50,000 nucleotides of DNA from Prorocentrum cordatum (GCA_963575745.1 CAUYUJ010020593.1:609884-659883), one strand, 5' to 3'. Counted from the first letter of the stretch, positions 31,026 through 41,612 are shown. The notes: a model not told the origin generated them from the letters alone. Translations and numbers: made by a program.

Positions 31026-32808
31026 TGACATGGCTCGGACAGCCAGATTCGCCGTTCCATCGTCAAAGTTTGGCCTCAAGTGTACCAGACCTTCAGGGAC
31101 ATCCCCGAGGGGCAACGGAGCAGACACGTGAGGGGCCCGATGTCGTCGGTAATGCTCTACTTGATGCAGGCGGGATGGACAGCGGACTCAGCTACAGCGT
31201 GGCAAATGCCGAATGACATGACGGGGGACACTCACACATGGCATTTCCACGATGAGGCGTTCGTCGGCCTAGACCAGGCGCAGCCACTGCTGGATGAGTT
31301 CGAGGCCACCCTCAGTGCTCAACTGTGGAGGGAAGCAGCCCAGCAGTATTGCGGGGAAGGGCTCGAGTACGGCGCCGACCTTCAGAGCTACAGGCAGTAC
31401 ATCTCGGCGCTGCAACAAGCTCATCGTGGACGACAGCTATCCGAGCTCATGGTCACGGTCGCTACAGGAGGTTTCTGGACGCAGCAGAGGAAGTACGACG
31501 AGAAGCTCGCCGACAGCGATCTCTGCCTTCGTTGCCAGGAGGCTACAGATACTCCAGTGCACAGGTGCTGGACCTGCAGCAAAAATAGAGACTCGCCCGC
31601 GTTTGCCCTGTCAGACGAGCTGGCCCCAGAAGCTTTAGCTGAGCAGGATACGGTTCCAGTTTTTTGGATGAGAGGCATCATCCCTGCCGCCTGGACTGCC
31701 GTCTCCCCCCCTCCTACCTCCGAAGTCTTTCTTGGGAACTCGTTGATTGGAGGTTCCATCGGGCCTGGGTGTCTCGGGAGCGGGAGCGCAGATAGCCCTG
31801 TCATCCTTTTCGGAGACGCCTCGGGGGGAAAGGACACCCACGATCCCAGGCTCAGAAGAGTAGGATTGGCCGTAGCAGCTTTCCAGTCCTTTTCACCGTG
31901 CATTCTAGGGCCTCACGTGACAGGCCCCCTCCCAGGCCCCTCGCAGACGGTGCCGCGGGGGGAACTTTTGAGTTTCGAATGGTCTCTCAGGTTTTCAGAA
32001 GGCTGGTTTGTGTACGTCACCGATTGTGCCGAGGTGGCCCGAAGGTGGTACGACAGAGCGTACGAGGCACCAGCAGGGCCACAGGCAGACATTTGGCGTG
32101 CTATAGGTTGCTTGTTGCGTGCACAGTCGAGGCCTCCGCATGCCGTGTCAGTGTTGCAAGTTCCGTCTCACATCGAGGGCAGAGATGTCGTGGCCCAAAG
32201 ATGGCCGTCCTGGCTCATCCAGGGCAATGCTTGCGTAGACGTCCTCGCGGGAAAGGCTGCCACCCAGGCCAAGGTCCCAGAGGCCGAGCGTTTCCGTGTT
32301 CTCGAGACTGAGCATAAAGCCCGCTTAGTACGTCGTCGGCTGCTCCGCATCGCTCTAGAGTCCATATGTGCCTCTCAGGAGCGGGAGGGGACCCCGAAGG
32401 CTTCTCGCGCTCGCCTCGCCCCCCCGCATCCGAAGGCTATAGCACGCTTCGCGTCTGCCCACACCCTGACCGAAAATGGCAGGTCGTGTTCAGTGTGCCG
32501 TAGTTCAGCGACCCTGGCCACCGAGAATGAATGGCTAAAAAGTGAGTGCTTCCCTTTGCTCCAAGTCAGTTCTAAATTAGCTCGCCCCCCCCCCTGTGCG
32601 GAATTTACACTTGGCTGGAGGTTGGACGCACCCCACCCACTCCATGCATTTTCACAAAGACCTTGGTTTGTGGTTTTGCGGCGCTTGCGGGTTTTCCAGT
32701 CAGGCCCAGCTCAAAGGGCTAGGGAATCCGTGCCGCCCACAGTTGATCACCAAGGCCAGGCGCGAGTACTTAGATCGTATCTCTCGCGACCTGTTCCCCA
32801 AAGCCTGA
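31026..32808 (+). CDS. LINE ORF2 C-terminal part: zinc motif and RNase H
   Basis: The continuation of ORF2 in another frame: QIRRSIVKVWPQVYQTF, a CLRCQEATDTPVHRCWTC motif (C-x2-C-x8-H-x-C-x2-C) and an RNase H domain with the four acidic positions LFGDASGG, PRGELLSF, YVTDCAE and GNACVDVLAGKAA. RNase H removes the RNA strand after cDNA synthesis. A second shift at C10 (32585-32594) is needed to reach the natural end FHKDLGLWFCGACG...YLDRISRDLFPKA with its TGA just after 32808. All RNase H catalytic residues are kept, in contrast to the reverse transcriptase and endonuclease of the same copy. Confidence 0.8.
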
Positions 32809-33189
32809 GCTAGCATGCTTTTATCACTACGTGATGGCGGAAATCCTGGAAATCCCTCCCTCCCTTCTCCTCCCCTGACTCCCCCCCCCCTCCTTCCCTC
32901 CCCTCCCCCTCCTCCTTCTCCACCATCATCCCCCCCTCCCTCCCCCCAGACCCCAGACGTCGTGATTGTTACGCTACTTCGACCCTCAGAGGTCCGGACC
33001 CCTTCCCGAGGACCGGTGTCTCGTCCTGAGTGGTTGCTTGGCGGCCCACAGGCCCAGGAAGGGCCCCTGGAAGCCGAAAATGGCGCAAAACCTCCCGTCG
33101 CGATTTGTGCACGGCGCCAGAGGGTCTCGGGCCTCCCCTCCCCTCCCCCCGCCGCGCCACGGCGCGCATCGCCGAGACCGCCCCGGGGC

Positions 33190-33965
33190 CCCCCTCGGGG
33201 ATCCACTGACCCGGGCCAGTCCAGACCCGGGCCAGTCGTGCCTTGCAAGGTCCTGCAGGACCCTGCAGGATCCTGCAGGACCCTGCGCCCTCACCCGGGC
33301 CGGTGCGCTCCCGGCCCTGCAGGATCCTGCAGGTTCCGGCGCTCTGGCTGACCCCCGTTTGCAGTGACCCCCGCCTCCTGTTTGGACGCCCGAAATGGGC
33401 ACGGAAAGAATGGGTACAATGCCCAACAGCAATTGTTGCCCCGAACTAACTGCGGCTGCTGTTGGGCAGGCGGACTTCTGCCTCGAATGGACACAGGCCG
33501 CGGCGGCGTGGACAGCGAGTCCTGTTCAAAATGAACAGGAACTGCTGTTGGGCATCGTACCCATCCTTTCCTCGTTCGTGCAGAAAGATCCTGCCCCCTA
33601 ACCTGGGTCGGTGCGCTCCTGGCCCTGCAGGATCCTGCAAGTTCTGGCGCTCTGGCTGACCCCCGTTTGCACTGACCCCCGCCTCTTGAACCCCGACCCG
33701 CTCGGGGATCTTCTGACCCGGGTCAATCCAGACCCGGGTCAGCAGGAAACCAACAACTGCAATGCAGAAAAACAAACAAAAAAAAACTGCAACGCAGATC
33801 TTCGCAAACCCGGGTCAGACAATATGCGCGGCCGCCTCGCGGCCACGAGCGGCTCGCTATCCCGGGTCAGCCAGAGGGGGTCTTCGCAGGATCCTGCAGG
33901 ATCTGGTGCCCTGGCTGACCCCCTTTTGCATTGACCCCCGTCTCTTGAGCCCCGACCCGCCCCCT
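33190..33965. repeat. Dispersed repeats rich in CCTGCAGG and GACCCGGGTC palindromes
   Basis: Three copies of a roughly 75-bp block (33308-33382, 33612-33690, 33888-33960) share a palindromic GCAGGATCCTGC core and GGCTGACCCCC. Two copies of a 40-bp block (33197-33237, 33702-33743) carry two GACCCGGGYC palindromes each, with AATCCA or AGTCCA between them. No gene is visible. Confidence 0.75.
33400..33580. mobile_element. Foldback element nested in the 33-kb repeats
   Basis: Arms 33400-33432 and about 33537-33580 are inverted copies sharing GGGTACRATGCCCAACAGC. Inside lies a perfect 9-bp hairpin (TCCTGTTCA, 3-nt loop) at 33520-33540. No open frame. Confidence 0.6.
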
Positions 33966-34069
33966 CTCCGCCTCCGCTGGGCGCCGCGTCCGCGGTGGCG
34001 TTGTCCTGGGCGGCCCCCGCGCCCGCCCATATGGCCGGAAGAGAGGCGGGCCCTCTGCGGGCCCAGGCG

Positions 34070-34412
34070 GAGGAGGGAGGGGGGAAAAGAGAGGGAGGAG
34101 GGAGGAGGGAGCAGGAGGAGGAGGAGGAGGAGGAGGAGGAGGAGGAGGAGGAGGAGGAGGAGAGAGGATGAGGAGGAGGAGGAGGAGGAGGAGGAGGAGG
34201 AGAAGGAGGAGGGAGGAGGGGATGGGAAAGAGAGGGAGGAGGTGAGGAGGAGGAGGAGGAGGGAGGAGGAGGAGGAGGAGGGGGAGGAGGAGGGAGGAGG
34301 GAGGAGGAGGAGGAGGAGGAGGAGGAGCAGGGAAGAGGAGGAGGAGGAGGAGGAGGAGGAGGGAGAAGGAGGAGGAGGGAGAGGGAGGGAGGAGGAGGAG
34401 GAGGAGAGACAA
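34070..34412. repeat. Polypurine (GGA)n tract
   Basis: About 340 bp almost purely purine on the plus strand. It is opposite in polarity to the CTC tracts of the first 20 kb and has the mirror-repeat character needed for triplex DNA. Confidence 0.95.
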
Positions 34413-34704
34413 GTGAGCGTTTTCTGATTCGCGTTTTGGCATTGGGCGAAAGAGGGGGGGGGAGGGGGGGGCGGTCTGGCTCTGGACCTCTGCTTAGTGC
34501 GACTGTTTTCAGCAGTGCGTCCTGTTGGGGGAGACTCCACTGGCCTGAAACAGGCGCCAAAAACAGGCAAGATCTACTCCATAGGGGGGGGAGGGGGGTG
34601 CGAGGGCCCGCGCCGATCGGCAAAACACTGAATAAAAAACGATCACCAAGACACACCCCTGCTTGCTTTTCTGTTCCGCGGCGAGCGAGTGGGGGAAGTG
34701 ATAA

Positions 34705-34885
34705 GGAGAAGGCCTTCTCAGAAGGCGGCGGGACTTTTCAGAAGCCCTCGCGCCTTCTGAGAAGGCTTCTGCGTTTTCGGGGGAATGTTCAGAAAACTTC
34801 TCAGAAGGCCTGGGGGGTTCCAAGCCTTCTCAGAAGGCGCGCCCCTTCTCATTTCCCCCCCTGGCGCGCCGCCGCAAGTCATGCG
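34705..34885. repeat. CTTCTCAGAAGG palindrome cluster
   Basis: At least five near-palindromic CCTTCTSAGAAGG motifs in 140 bp, followed by a GCGCGCC-rich end (34834-34884) that resembles 49507-49559. No gene is evident between 34420 and 35130. Confidence 0.7.
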
Positions 34886-35144
34886 AGCCTCCCAAACCAT
34901 CTTGTTGGCTCTTGCGATTCGACGCGGATCGGCTAAGATCGACGCTAGTCGACGCAATCCGACGCTAAACGGGCGCTGCCCCGTCGATTACCCGACGCCA
35001 ACCGACGAGAACGCACTCTCTAAAGGCGGCATGGCGAGGGTCCAGGCTCCCATGACTGGCCACCGAGCGCGCCCTGCACACGCAATCCTGCGCCGCACCC
35101 CCGCATCTGGTATGTCGGACAGCGTTGCTGCCGCCCGCGCGCCC

Positions 35145-36220
35145 AGTGAACACACGAGCGACGAAAAGAAGTGGGTCGTGCGCACGACGGCATGGCGACC
35201 TTGTGCGGTGGCGTACGCGGGTCAAGATGAGTCTAAGAACACATGAGCGACGAGAAGAAGCGTGTCGTACGCACCATGGCATGGCGACTTGGCGAGGTGG
35301 CCTAGGCGGGCCATGGGGAGGCCAAGGGACAGAAGGGGCGGGTCTTACGCATGATGGCACGGCGCACACGGACCAAAGGGGGGGCAAGGGACATACGAGA
35401 CACCTGAAGAAGCGGGTCGTACGCACGATGGCATGGCGCTCTTGCGCGATGGCTTACGCGGGCCAAGGGGAGGCAAGAGATACGCGATGGCTTACGCGGG
35501 CCAAGGGGAGGCAAGGGACAAATGAGCGACGAGAGGAGGCGGGTCGCATACACAATGGCATGGCGACCTGGCGCGGTGGCTTACGCGGGCCTCTGGGAGG
35601 CAAAAGACAGAATCAGCGACAAGAAGCGGGACGCACGCACGATAGCATGGCGATCCTACGCGGTCGCTCACGCGGGCCAAGGGGACGCAATGGACACACG
35701 AGCGACGAGCAGAAGCGGGTCGCATACTTGATGGCATGGAGACCTTGCGCGGCGGCTTACGCGGGCCAAAAGGAGCCAAGGAACTCATGGGCGAAAAGAA
35801 GAAGTGGGTCCTACGCAGGATAACATGGCGACCTTGCGCTGTGGCTTAGGCCAGGGGGGGGCAACAAACAAACTGAGCCGCGAGAAGAAGCGGGTCGTAC
35901 GCACGATGGCATGGCGACCCTGCGCGGTGGCTTTCGGGCGTTGGCAGAACTGGGTTTAGTTGGACCTGGTTTAGTAATGCGTACTGGGGGACGCACCCCC
36001 CGCCCCGTTCCACTAACCGAGTGCCGTCACCCGAAAAAACACCAGCTACGGCAAACCTGGTTTGGTGGTTCTGGCCATTTCAGAGGCTCCGGGACCCTAC
36101 CACTAACTGGGTCCCCCTACCTGGGGTCCTGGCTATACCCGAGGCTTACGCGGGCCATGGGGAGACCAGGGGCACACGAGCGACGAGAAGACACGGGTCG
36201 CACGCACGATGGCGTAGGGA
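35145..36220. repeat. 90-bp tandem repeat, locus 1
   Basis: About nine copies containing GACGAGAAGAAGCGGGTCG, GATGGCATGGCGACC and GGCTTACGCGGGCCAAGGGG. The array is interrupted at 35934-36142 by a terminal-inverted-repeat element and resumes after it with one diverged copy. Diverged copies at the left edge start near 35145. Confidence 0.88.
35934..36142. mobile_element. 209-bp TIR element (MITE), copy 1
   Basis: Begins TCGGGCGTTGGC and ends in the inverted form (TCGGGTATAGCC read from the other end). It is flanked by the 5-bp direct repeat GGCTT (35929-35933 and 36143-36147). Uninterrupted copies of the host repeat have GGCTT once, so the insertion is precise. It has no coding capacity. Confidence 0.88.
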
Positions 36221-36279
36221 GCATTTGTCCACTCGCGGCTATAGAGGGCGGTCTGCGGAAGGGGGGGCGGAGGGGCATA

Positions 36280-36592
36280 AAACAACGCCCCCCCCCGCCG
36301 CGTGGCTCTGGCACCGCAGCGGGGGGGAGGCATAACGTGAGGCCCTCCACCGCCGTGTGGATGCAGCACCACAGCGCCTGTGCGCATCTCAGCAAGCACC
36401 TTCATGCGGAGCGCAGTATCGCCCATGTACTGCGGCGCAGCGCATACATGCACCACAATGCTTTCAATTCCTTCACAGCGTCCGTCGAGCAGTACCATAT
36501 GATGGTGTTTGCTGCCACTGTGCTGCACCTCCTCTGCAGTGTAAAGGGTGCTATAATACTCTGCCTCTACCGCCTCCACGAGCCAAAGCGTG
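36280..36592 (-). CDS. Possible exon, unknown protein
   Basis: On the minus strand the frame reads TLWLVEAVEAEYYSTLYTAE, VQHSGSKHHHMVLLDGRCEG, SIVVHVCAAPQYMGDTALRM and KVLAEMRTGAVVLHP. The composition is like real protein and unlike the repeats around it. It lies between the two 209-bp elements. I recognise no family; it may be an orphan exon or a remnant. Confidence 0.35.
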
Positions 36593-36733
36593 ACACGAAA
36601 AGTGCATCAAATCTGCGCAGCACTGCATGTCCCGACGCATGCCGCACGCATGCACCACACTGCTTGCGTGCACCACGGCGCCTGCGTGCAGCACAGCAGC
36701 CGCGTTCACCGCAGCGCCTGCGCACACCGCAAA

Positions 36734-36942
36734 TCGGGCGTTGGCAGAACTGGGTTTAGTGGAACCTGGTTTAATGATTTGTACCAGGGGCGCCCCCCCG
36801 TCCCATTTCCACTACCCGGAACTGCCGTCACCCGAAAAACACCAGTTACGGCAAACCTGGTTAAGTGAATCTGGCCAATTGAGGGGCCCCAGGGCCCTTC
36901 CACTAACCGAGTCCCCTTATTCGGGGTCCTAGCTATGCCCGA
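36734..36942. mobile_element. 209-bp TIR element (MITE), copy 2
   Basis: Same length and ends as copy 1 (TCGGGCGTTGGC...; other end TCGGGCATAGCT). It is flanked by GCAAA (36729-36733) and GCAAC (36943-36947), a 5-bp duplication with one difference. Internal ACTGGGTTTAGTGGAA and TTCCACTAACCGAGT are themselves inverted, extending the terminal stem. Confidence 0.88.
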
Positions 36943-37010
36943 GCAACGCCTGAATAGCGCTTGCGTGTACACCACACAACCCCTGCGTCGATTGCACTTG
37001 CGCTGTAGAA

Positions 37011-37430
37011 GTGGGCTCTGGGAGGGGTCCGGACGCCCCTCGGCCCGAAGGAATAGGCGAGCAGCAGTGGTGCCTGCAGGCACGCACGACACGGGCGAGC
37101 AGTTGCGAGAGCACGACTGCACCTCTGCCGGCACCCCAGCAGCTTGCGAGCACCGCGACGACGAACACGACGACTGCGACAACGATCGCGACGATTACGA
37201 CTACGACGACTACGACGACTACGACTGTCACGGCGACGGTCACGACGACTCCGACGACTACGACGCCTATCACTACGACTAAGAGCAATACCACGACCAC
37301 GACGACGACGACGACGACGATTACGACAATGACACCAGCGATCACCACGATCACAAGACGACCACCACGACAATCACGACACCCCGTCGCCCTCCACCCT
37401 CCCTCCTCATCCTTTCTCTCATCCTCCTGA
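37011..37430 (+). other. Degenerate (ACG)n tract with a Thr-rich open frame
   Basis: 37140-37380 is an imperfect ACG/ACT/ATC trinucleotide repeat. In one plus-strand frame it encodes long Thr runs (mucin-like), in others Arg or Asp runs. Thr-rich coding seems to resume in another frame at 37432-37510. No signal peptide is seen, so I treat it as repeat rather than a gene. Confidence 0.5.
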
Positions 37431-37815
37431 TATCACTGTTACTGCTACGACTGTTGCCACTACCTCTGCCACCAGTACCACTACCACAACTCTCGCGGCC
37501 ATGCCAACACCATAATACTGCGTGAACCCCGCGCGCGCGTGCGCAAAACTGCCGGACCCTGCATGTGCGACGATAGCCTGCGAGCGCAGCACCATGTCTG
37601 CGAGCTCAGGCAATGAGACTGTCACGTCACGCTAGCACTTGAACGCTAAAGTAGCCTGCAAGCACTAGAGTAGCCTGCGGACATCACAATGGCAGTACCG
37701 CAGGCGCACTACGGGGGGGTGGGGGGCGTTACGTTATGGGGGGGAGGGTGGGCATAACGCTCGTTATAGCCCAGAGGGTTAATCATCCTGGCGGAGTAAC
37801 CAACAATACGCAGTT

Positions 37816-39122
37816 GTGAGTAACTCAAATGTGCTTGCCGTCTTCGGTGGAGCTCCCGATTGGCGTCACGAACCGTGTGAGCTGTGCGCCGAAATTAGCA
37901 GCGGGGGCGCATGCGGGCGGCGCCGCTGGGGCATTAGGTGGATCTCCCTATGGGGCCACGAAACGTGTGAGAGGTGCGCCGAAATAAGCGGCCCGCAGCA
38001 ATGCGAGCGGCGCAAGTGGAGCCTTAAAGTCTCCCTATGGGGCCACGAAGCGCGTGAGGAGTGTCCCGAAATGAGCGGCGCGGACGCGTGCAGGCGGCGC
38101 CACTGGGCCCTTGGGTTTGGCTCCCTTTAGGGCCAAGAAGCGTGTGAGGGGTGTGCCGACATGAGTGGCGGGGACGCATGTGGACGGTGCCGTCCGCCTA
38201 TGAGGCCACGAAACGTATAGGAGGTGTGCCGAAATGAGTGGCGCGGACGCATGTAGGCGGTGCCACTGGGGCCTTGGATGGAGCCCCCTATGGGGCCACG
38301 AAGCGTGTGATGGGTGTGCCGAAATGAGTGGCGGGGACGCATGTGGACGGTGCCCGTGGGGCCTTTTGTGGAGCTCCCTGTGGGGCCACTCAGCGTGTGA
38401 GGGGTGTGCCGACATGGGTGGTGCGGACGCATGTGGGCGGTGCCACTGGGGCCTTGGGTGGAGCTCGCACTTGGGCCAAACGTGTGAGGGGTGTGCAGAC
38501 ATAGGTGGCGCGGACGCTTTTTGACGTTGCTACTGGGGCCTTGGGTGCAGCTCCCTATGGAGCCACGAAGCGTGTGAGGGGTGTGCCGCAATGGGTGGCG
38601 CGGACGCATGTGGACGGTGCAGTTCGGGCGTTCAATTTAGCTCCATTTGGGGCCACGGAACATGTGAGGGGTGTGCCGAAATTGGGGGCGCGGTCGCATG
38701 TGGACGGTGCCGCTGGGGCCAGCTCCCTCTGGGGCCACGAAACGTGTGAGGGGTGTGCCGAGATGGGTTGCGCGGACGCATGTGGGCGGTGCCACTGGGG
38801 CCTTGGGTGGAGCTCCCTATGGGGCCACAAAGCGTGTGAGGGGTGCGCCGAAATGAGCGGCGCGGACGCATATGGACGGTGCCCGTGGGGGCTTGGGTAG
38901 AGCTCCCTTTGGGACCACGAAACATGTGAGGGGTGTCCCGAAGTGGCGCGGACGCATGTGGACGGTGCCATTCGGGCGTTCGGTGGAGCTCCCTGTGGGG
39001 CCACTCAGCGTGTGAGGGGTGTGCCGACATGGGTGGTGCGGACGCATGTGGGCGGTGCCACTGGGTCCTTGGGTGGAGCCCCCTATGGGGCCACGAAGCG
39101 TGTGAGGGGTGTGCCGACATTG
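37816..39122 (+). pseudogene. Array of ~15 CxxC-x8-CxxC repeats, interrupted
   Basis: About 15 tandem units of 87-90 bp. On the plus strand nearly every unit encodes a 29-30 residue repeat of the type LWGHEACEGCAEMSGADACG-RCHWGLGWSS, i.e. W-G-H-x2-C-x2-C-A-x7-C-x2-C-x-W. Four Cys plus a His in fixed positions suggest a metal-binding module. The reading frame is kept between most units, since 87 and 90 are multiples of 3. It is broken by TAG at 38128 where other units have TGG, by TGA at about 38522 where others have GGA, and by indels near 38205, 38720 and 38940. The minus strand is also open (His/Pro-rich), so coding is not proven. It may be a decayed gene, a working gene with introns or assembly errors, or a pure minisatellite. 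Confidence 0.5.
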
Positions 39123-39460
39123 GTGTCGATGATGGTGATGAAGGCAGCGATCACGATAACGATGATGGTAATGAACACGGCGATGATGATGACGAGTATG
39201 ATTCGATGGTGACGACGGTGATCATGATGCTGAAGTTGATGATGATGGTGATTATGAGGAGGACGATGGTGATGCTGGTGATTATGATGGCGATGATGGT
39301 GATAATGATAGTGGTGATGGTGATGATGGTGATGATGGTGATGATGATAATGATGATGATGATGATGCGTATGATGATGCTGATGATGGTGCTGATGATG
39401 CTGATGATGCTGAAGAGGCTGATGATGCTGATGATGCGGATGATGGAGGAGATTGAAGGG
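39123..39460. repeat. (GAT)n/(GGT)n degenerate microsatellite
   Basis: GATGAT/GATGGT/GCTGAT units. It follows the Cys-repeat array directly and would add an Asp-rich tail in that frame. Confidence 0.9.
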
Positions 39461-39544
39461 GGATGAGGAGGAGTGACGGAGACGCGAGACGCTGTCTGTT
39501 GAAGACGAGGACCCAACAGCACAAGATGGCTGGGGAAAACATAC

Positions 39545-40085
39545 TCGCATGTCGACCTTGTGCGGTTGCTTACGCGGGCCAAGGGGAGGCACAAATGAGC
39601 GACGAGAAGAAGCGGGTCGTACGCAAAATGGCATGGCGACCTTGCGCGGTGGCTTAAGCAGGACACGGGGAAGCAAGGGACCAAATGAGCGACGAGAAGA
39701 AGCGGGTCGCACGCACGATGGCATGGCGTTCTTGCGCGGTGGCTTACGAGGGCCAAGTGGAGGCAAGAGACACACGAACGACGAGAAGAAGCGGGACTTA
39801 CGCACGATGGTATGGCGACCCGGTGCGGTGGCTTTCGCGGGCCAAGAGGCGGCAAGGACAACATGAGCGACGGGAATAAGCGGGTCTTACGCACATGGCA
39901 TGTCGACCTTGCCCTTGCGCGGTGGCTCGCGCGGGCCAAGGAGAGGCAAGAGACACACGAGTGGCGAGAATGATCGGGTCGCACGCACGATGCCGTTCCG
40001 ACCTTGCGCGGTGGCTCACGCGGGCCGAGAAGCGGGACGCACGCACGATGGCATGGCGATCTTGCGCGGTCGCTTACGCGGGCCG
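39545..40085. repeat. 90-bp tandem repeat, locus 2
   Basis: About six copies of the same unit as at 35.1-36.2 kb (GACGAGAAGAAGCGGGTCG starts near 39600 and 39691, a diverged copy near 39779; spacing 88-91 bp). The two loci bracket the TIR elements and the Cys-repeat array. Confidence 0.88.
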
Positions 40086-40099
40086 CCATCGCGACGCGC

Positions 40100-40400
40100 T
40101 GCACTGGAGACGCGGGCGCTTACGACGCCGCAAATGTCCGCACTGTCGAACCCGTGTTCTTCCTTTGCTCACACGGGGGGGGGGGGCGCATGCACGCGCG
40201 AAAACGCAACGTCCAACGAAACAACTCCCGAATTGGCAAAACGGACGGGTACTCAGACTTCGCGCGAAACGTGTTCCCGAACACGCTTAGAACGCAAAAA
40301 AAACAGAAAACGAGCACAACGGGACATACAACGAAACAGTGCTTAGTTCAGGTGCGGAACTAGTGCACCGAAATGGTTGAGCGCGGAGGGCAGAGGCAGG
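40100..40400. other. No gene recognised
   Basis: Unique-looking DNA with a G10 run near 40178 and an A8 run near 40298. Open frames are short and basic. Confidence 0.4.
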
Positions 40401-40414
40401 GATGGGAGGAGAGA

Positions 40415-40676
40415 GGAGCGGGAGGAGGAGGAGGAGGAGGAGGAGGAGGCGGAGAACGAGGTCGATCCCACAGCTTCCTGGAGGGAGGCCTCCATGTTGC
40501 GAGAGGAGGAGGAGGAGGAGGAGGAGGAGGAGGAGGAGGAGAGGCGGAGGGGATGGGGGGAGGCGGAGGAAGAGGAGGAGAGCGAGGAGGAGGAGAGGAG
40601 GAGGAGAACGAGGGGAGGAGGAGGAGGAGGAGGAGGAGGAGGAGAACGAGGAGGAGGAGGAGGAGGAGGAGGAGAC
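40415..40676. repeat. (GGA)n polypurine tract
   Basis: GAGGAG repeats with short interruptions; the overlapping plus and minus open frames are Glu/Arg or Ser/Pro runs. Confidence 0.92.
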
Positions 40677-40910
40677 GCGGGGCACTGGGGGCACTGCCTC
40701 GCCCAAGCGAGGACCCCACACCCCGAGATGGCTGCGAGCCAAGCCCGTGCTCGCGGGTGCAGCCGTGCGGGCGGGCTGCGGGGCGCCCATCTGGGCCGCC
40801 CGCCCTCGCGCAGAGCGCGCCCCCCCGCGAGGGGCGCGGCGCGCCGCCGTCCTCGCCGCCCTCGCCGCCCTCGCGACCCACACTGAAGGGGCCCCAGGAC
40901 ACACACAAAT

Positions 40911-40911
<1 letters not shown>

Positions 40912-40943
<32 letters not shown>
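40912..40943. repeat. (AC)n microsatellite
   Basis: About 15 AC units after a GC-rich, Arg/Pro-coding stretch without gene features. Confidence 0.9.
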
Positions 40944-40947
<4 letters not shown>

Positions 40948-41239
40948 AGAAGTTTCCCCCTATTTTCCTATCTGTTCTGGTCCTCTGTCTTCCCCCCCCC
41001 CACTGCCCGCAGTTTCCCCCATTTTCTGGGGGATCGAGGATTCATGGTGTCTGTGTCTGTGTGTTTCTTTTCCTCCTGACACACGCCCGCCCAGCAGGGG
41101 CGGCCGCCCGGGCCCCGGCCGGCCCCGACCGCGGCGCGCGGGGTTATTGCCTTCGCGCCCCCCGCGCGGGGGACCCGCGCGGGGGCGGAGGGGCGACGAA
41201 GGCAAAGAAAAACGGGCGCTGCGCGAGTCGGCTACACGC

Positions 41240-41612
41240 AAGAGCGACCCTGGGCAAGAGTGACCTTGGGTGCGCGGCTTTTCGGGGGGGCCGCGCGGGG
41301 ACCAGACCTGGGCGCGCAGGCCGTGGCTCCTGCTCCGCTCTCAGCCATCTGGGGACCCATCTGTGCCCGCACCAAAGTTGGAGGCCTGGAAATGGGCACC
41401 AACACCAAGACAGGGGGTTGCCTCCACAGGGGAACGATGATCCTAGATTTCGGCGTTGGTGGTAATATTTCGGCCACCTTGGAGACCAAAATATTATCAC
41501 CATCACCGAGATCGGGATCTTCTGCCCTCGGTCGGGGCACACCGCCGAAATTGGTGGTGGTGTCAACCTCTAGGCCTGCGACAAAGGTCACTCCGGCGAA
41601 AGGTCACTCTTA
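41240..41612. mobile_element. Long inverted-repeat (foldback) element
   Basis: Left arm 41384-41476 and right arm 41482-41577 are inverted copies over about 95 bp, meeting at GGTGGTAATATTT / AAATATTATCACC (41459-41501). Outer ends at 41240-41268 and 41585-41612 are also inverted and each holds two copies of an AAGAGYGACC/GAGTGACCTT motif. There is no open frame of interest. Target duplication not identified. Confidence 0.65.

Larger units (their letters stand above)
26490..32811 (+). mobile_element. Dinoflagellate LINE (non-LTR retrotransposon), inactive copy 1
   Basis: ORF1 (Cys motif plus coiled coil), endonuclease, reverse transcriptase and RNase H follow in order on the plus strand. The element is disrupted by frame changes at T12 (31012-31023) and C10 (32585-32594), and several catalytic residues are replaced. 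No poly(A) tail or target duplication is obvious, so both ends are approximate; the stretch from about 26350 could be 5' UTR. Confidence 0.85.

Noticed and set aside
33739-34570. Ser/Leu/Pro-rich and Glu/Arg-rich frames of 190-305 residues
   Set aside because: Translations of the (GGA)n tract at 34.07-34.41 kb.
39083-40104. Minus-strand frames of 240-317 residues
   Set aside because: Read-through of the (GAT)n tract and the 90-bp tandem repeat; His and Ile runs only.
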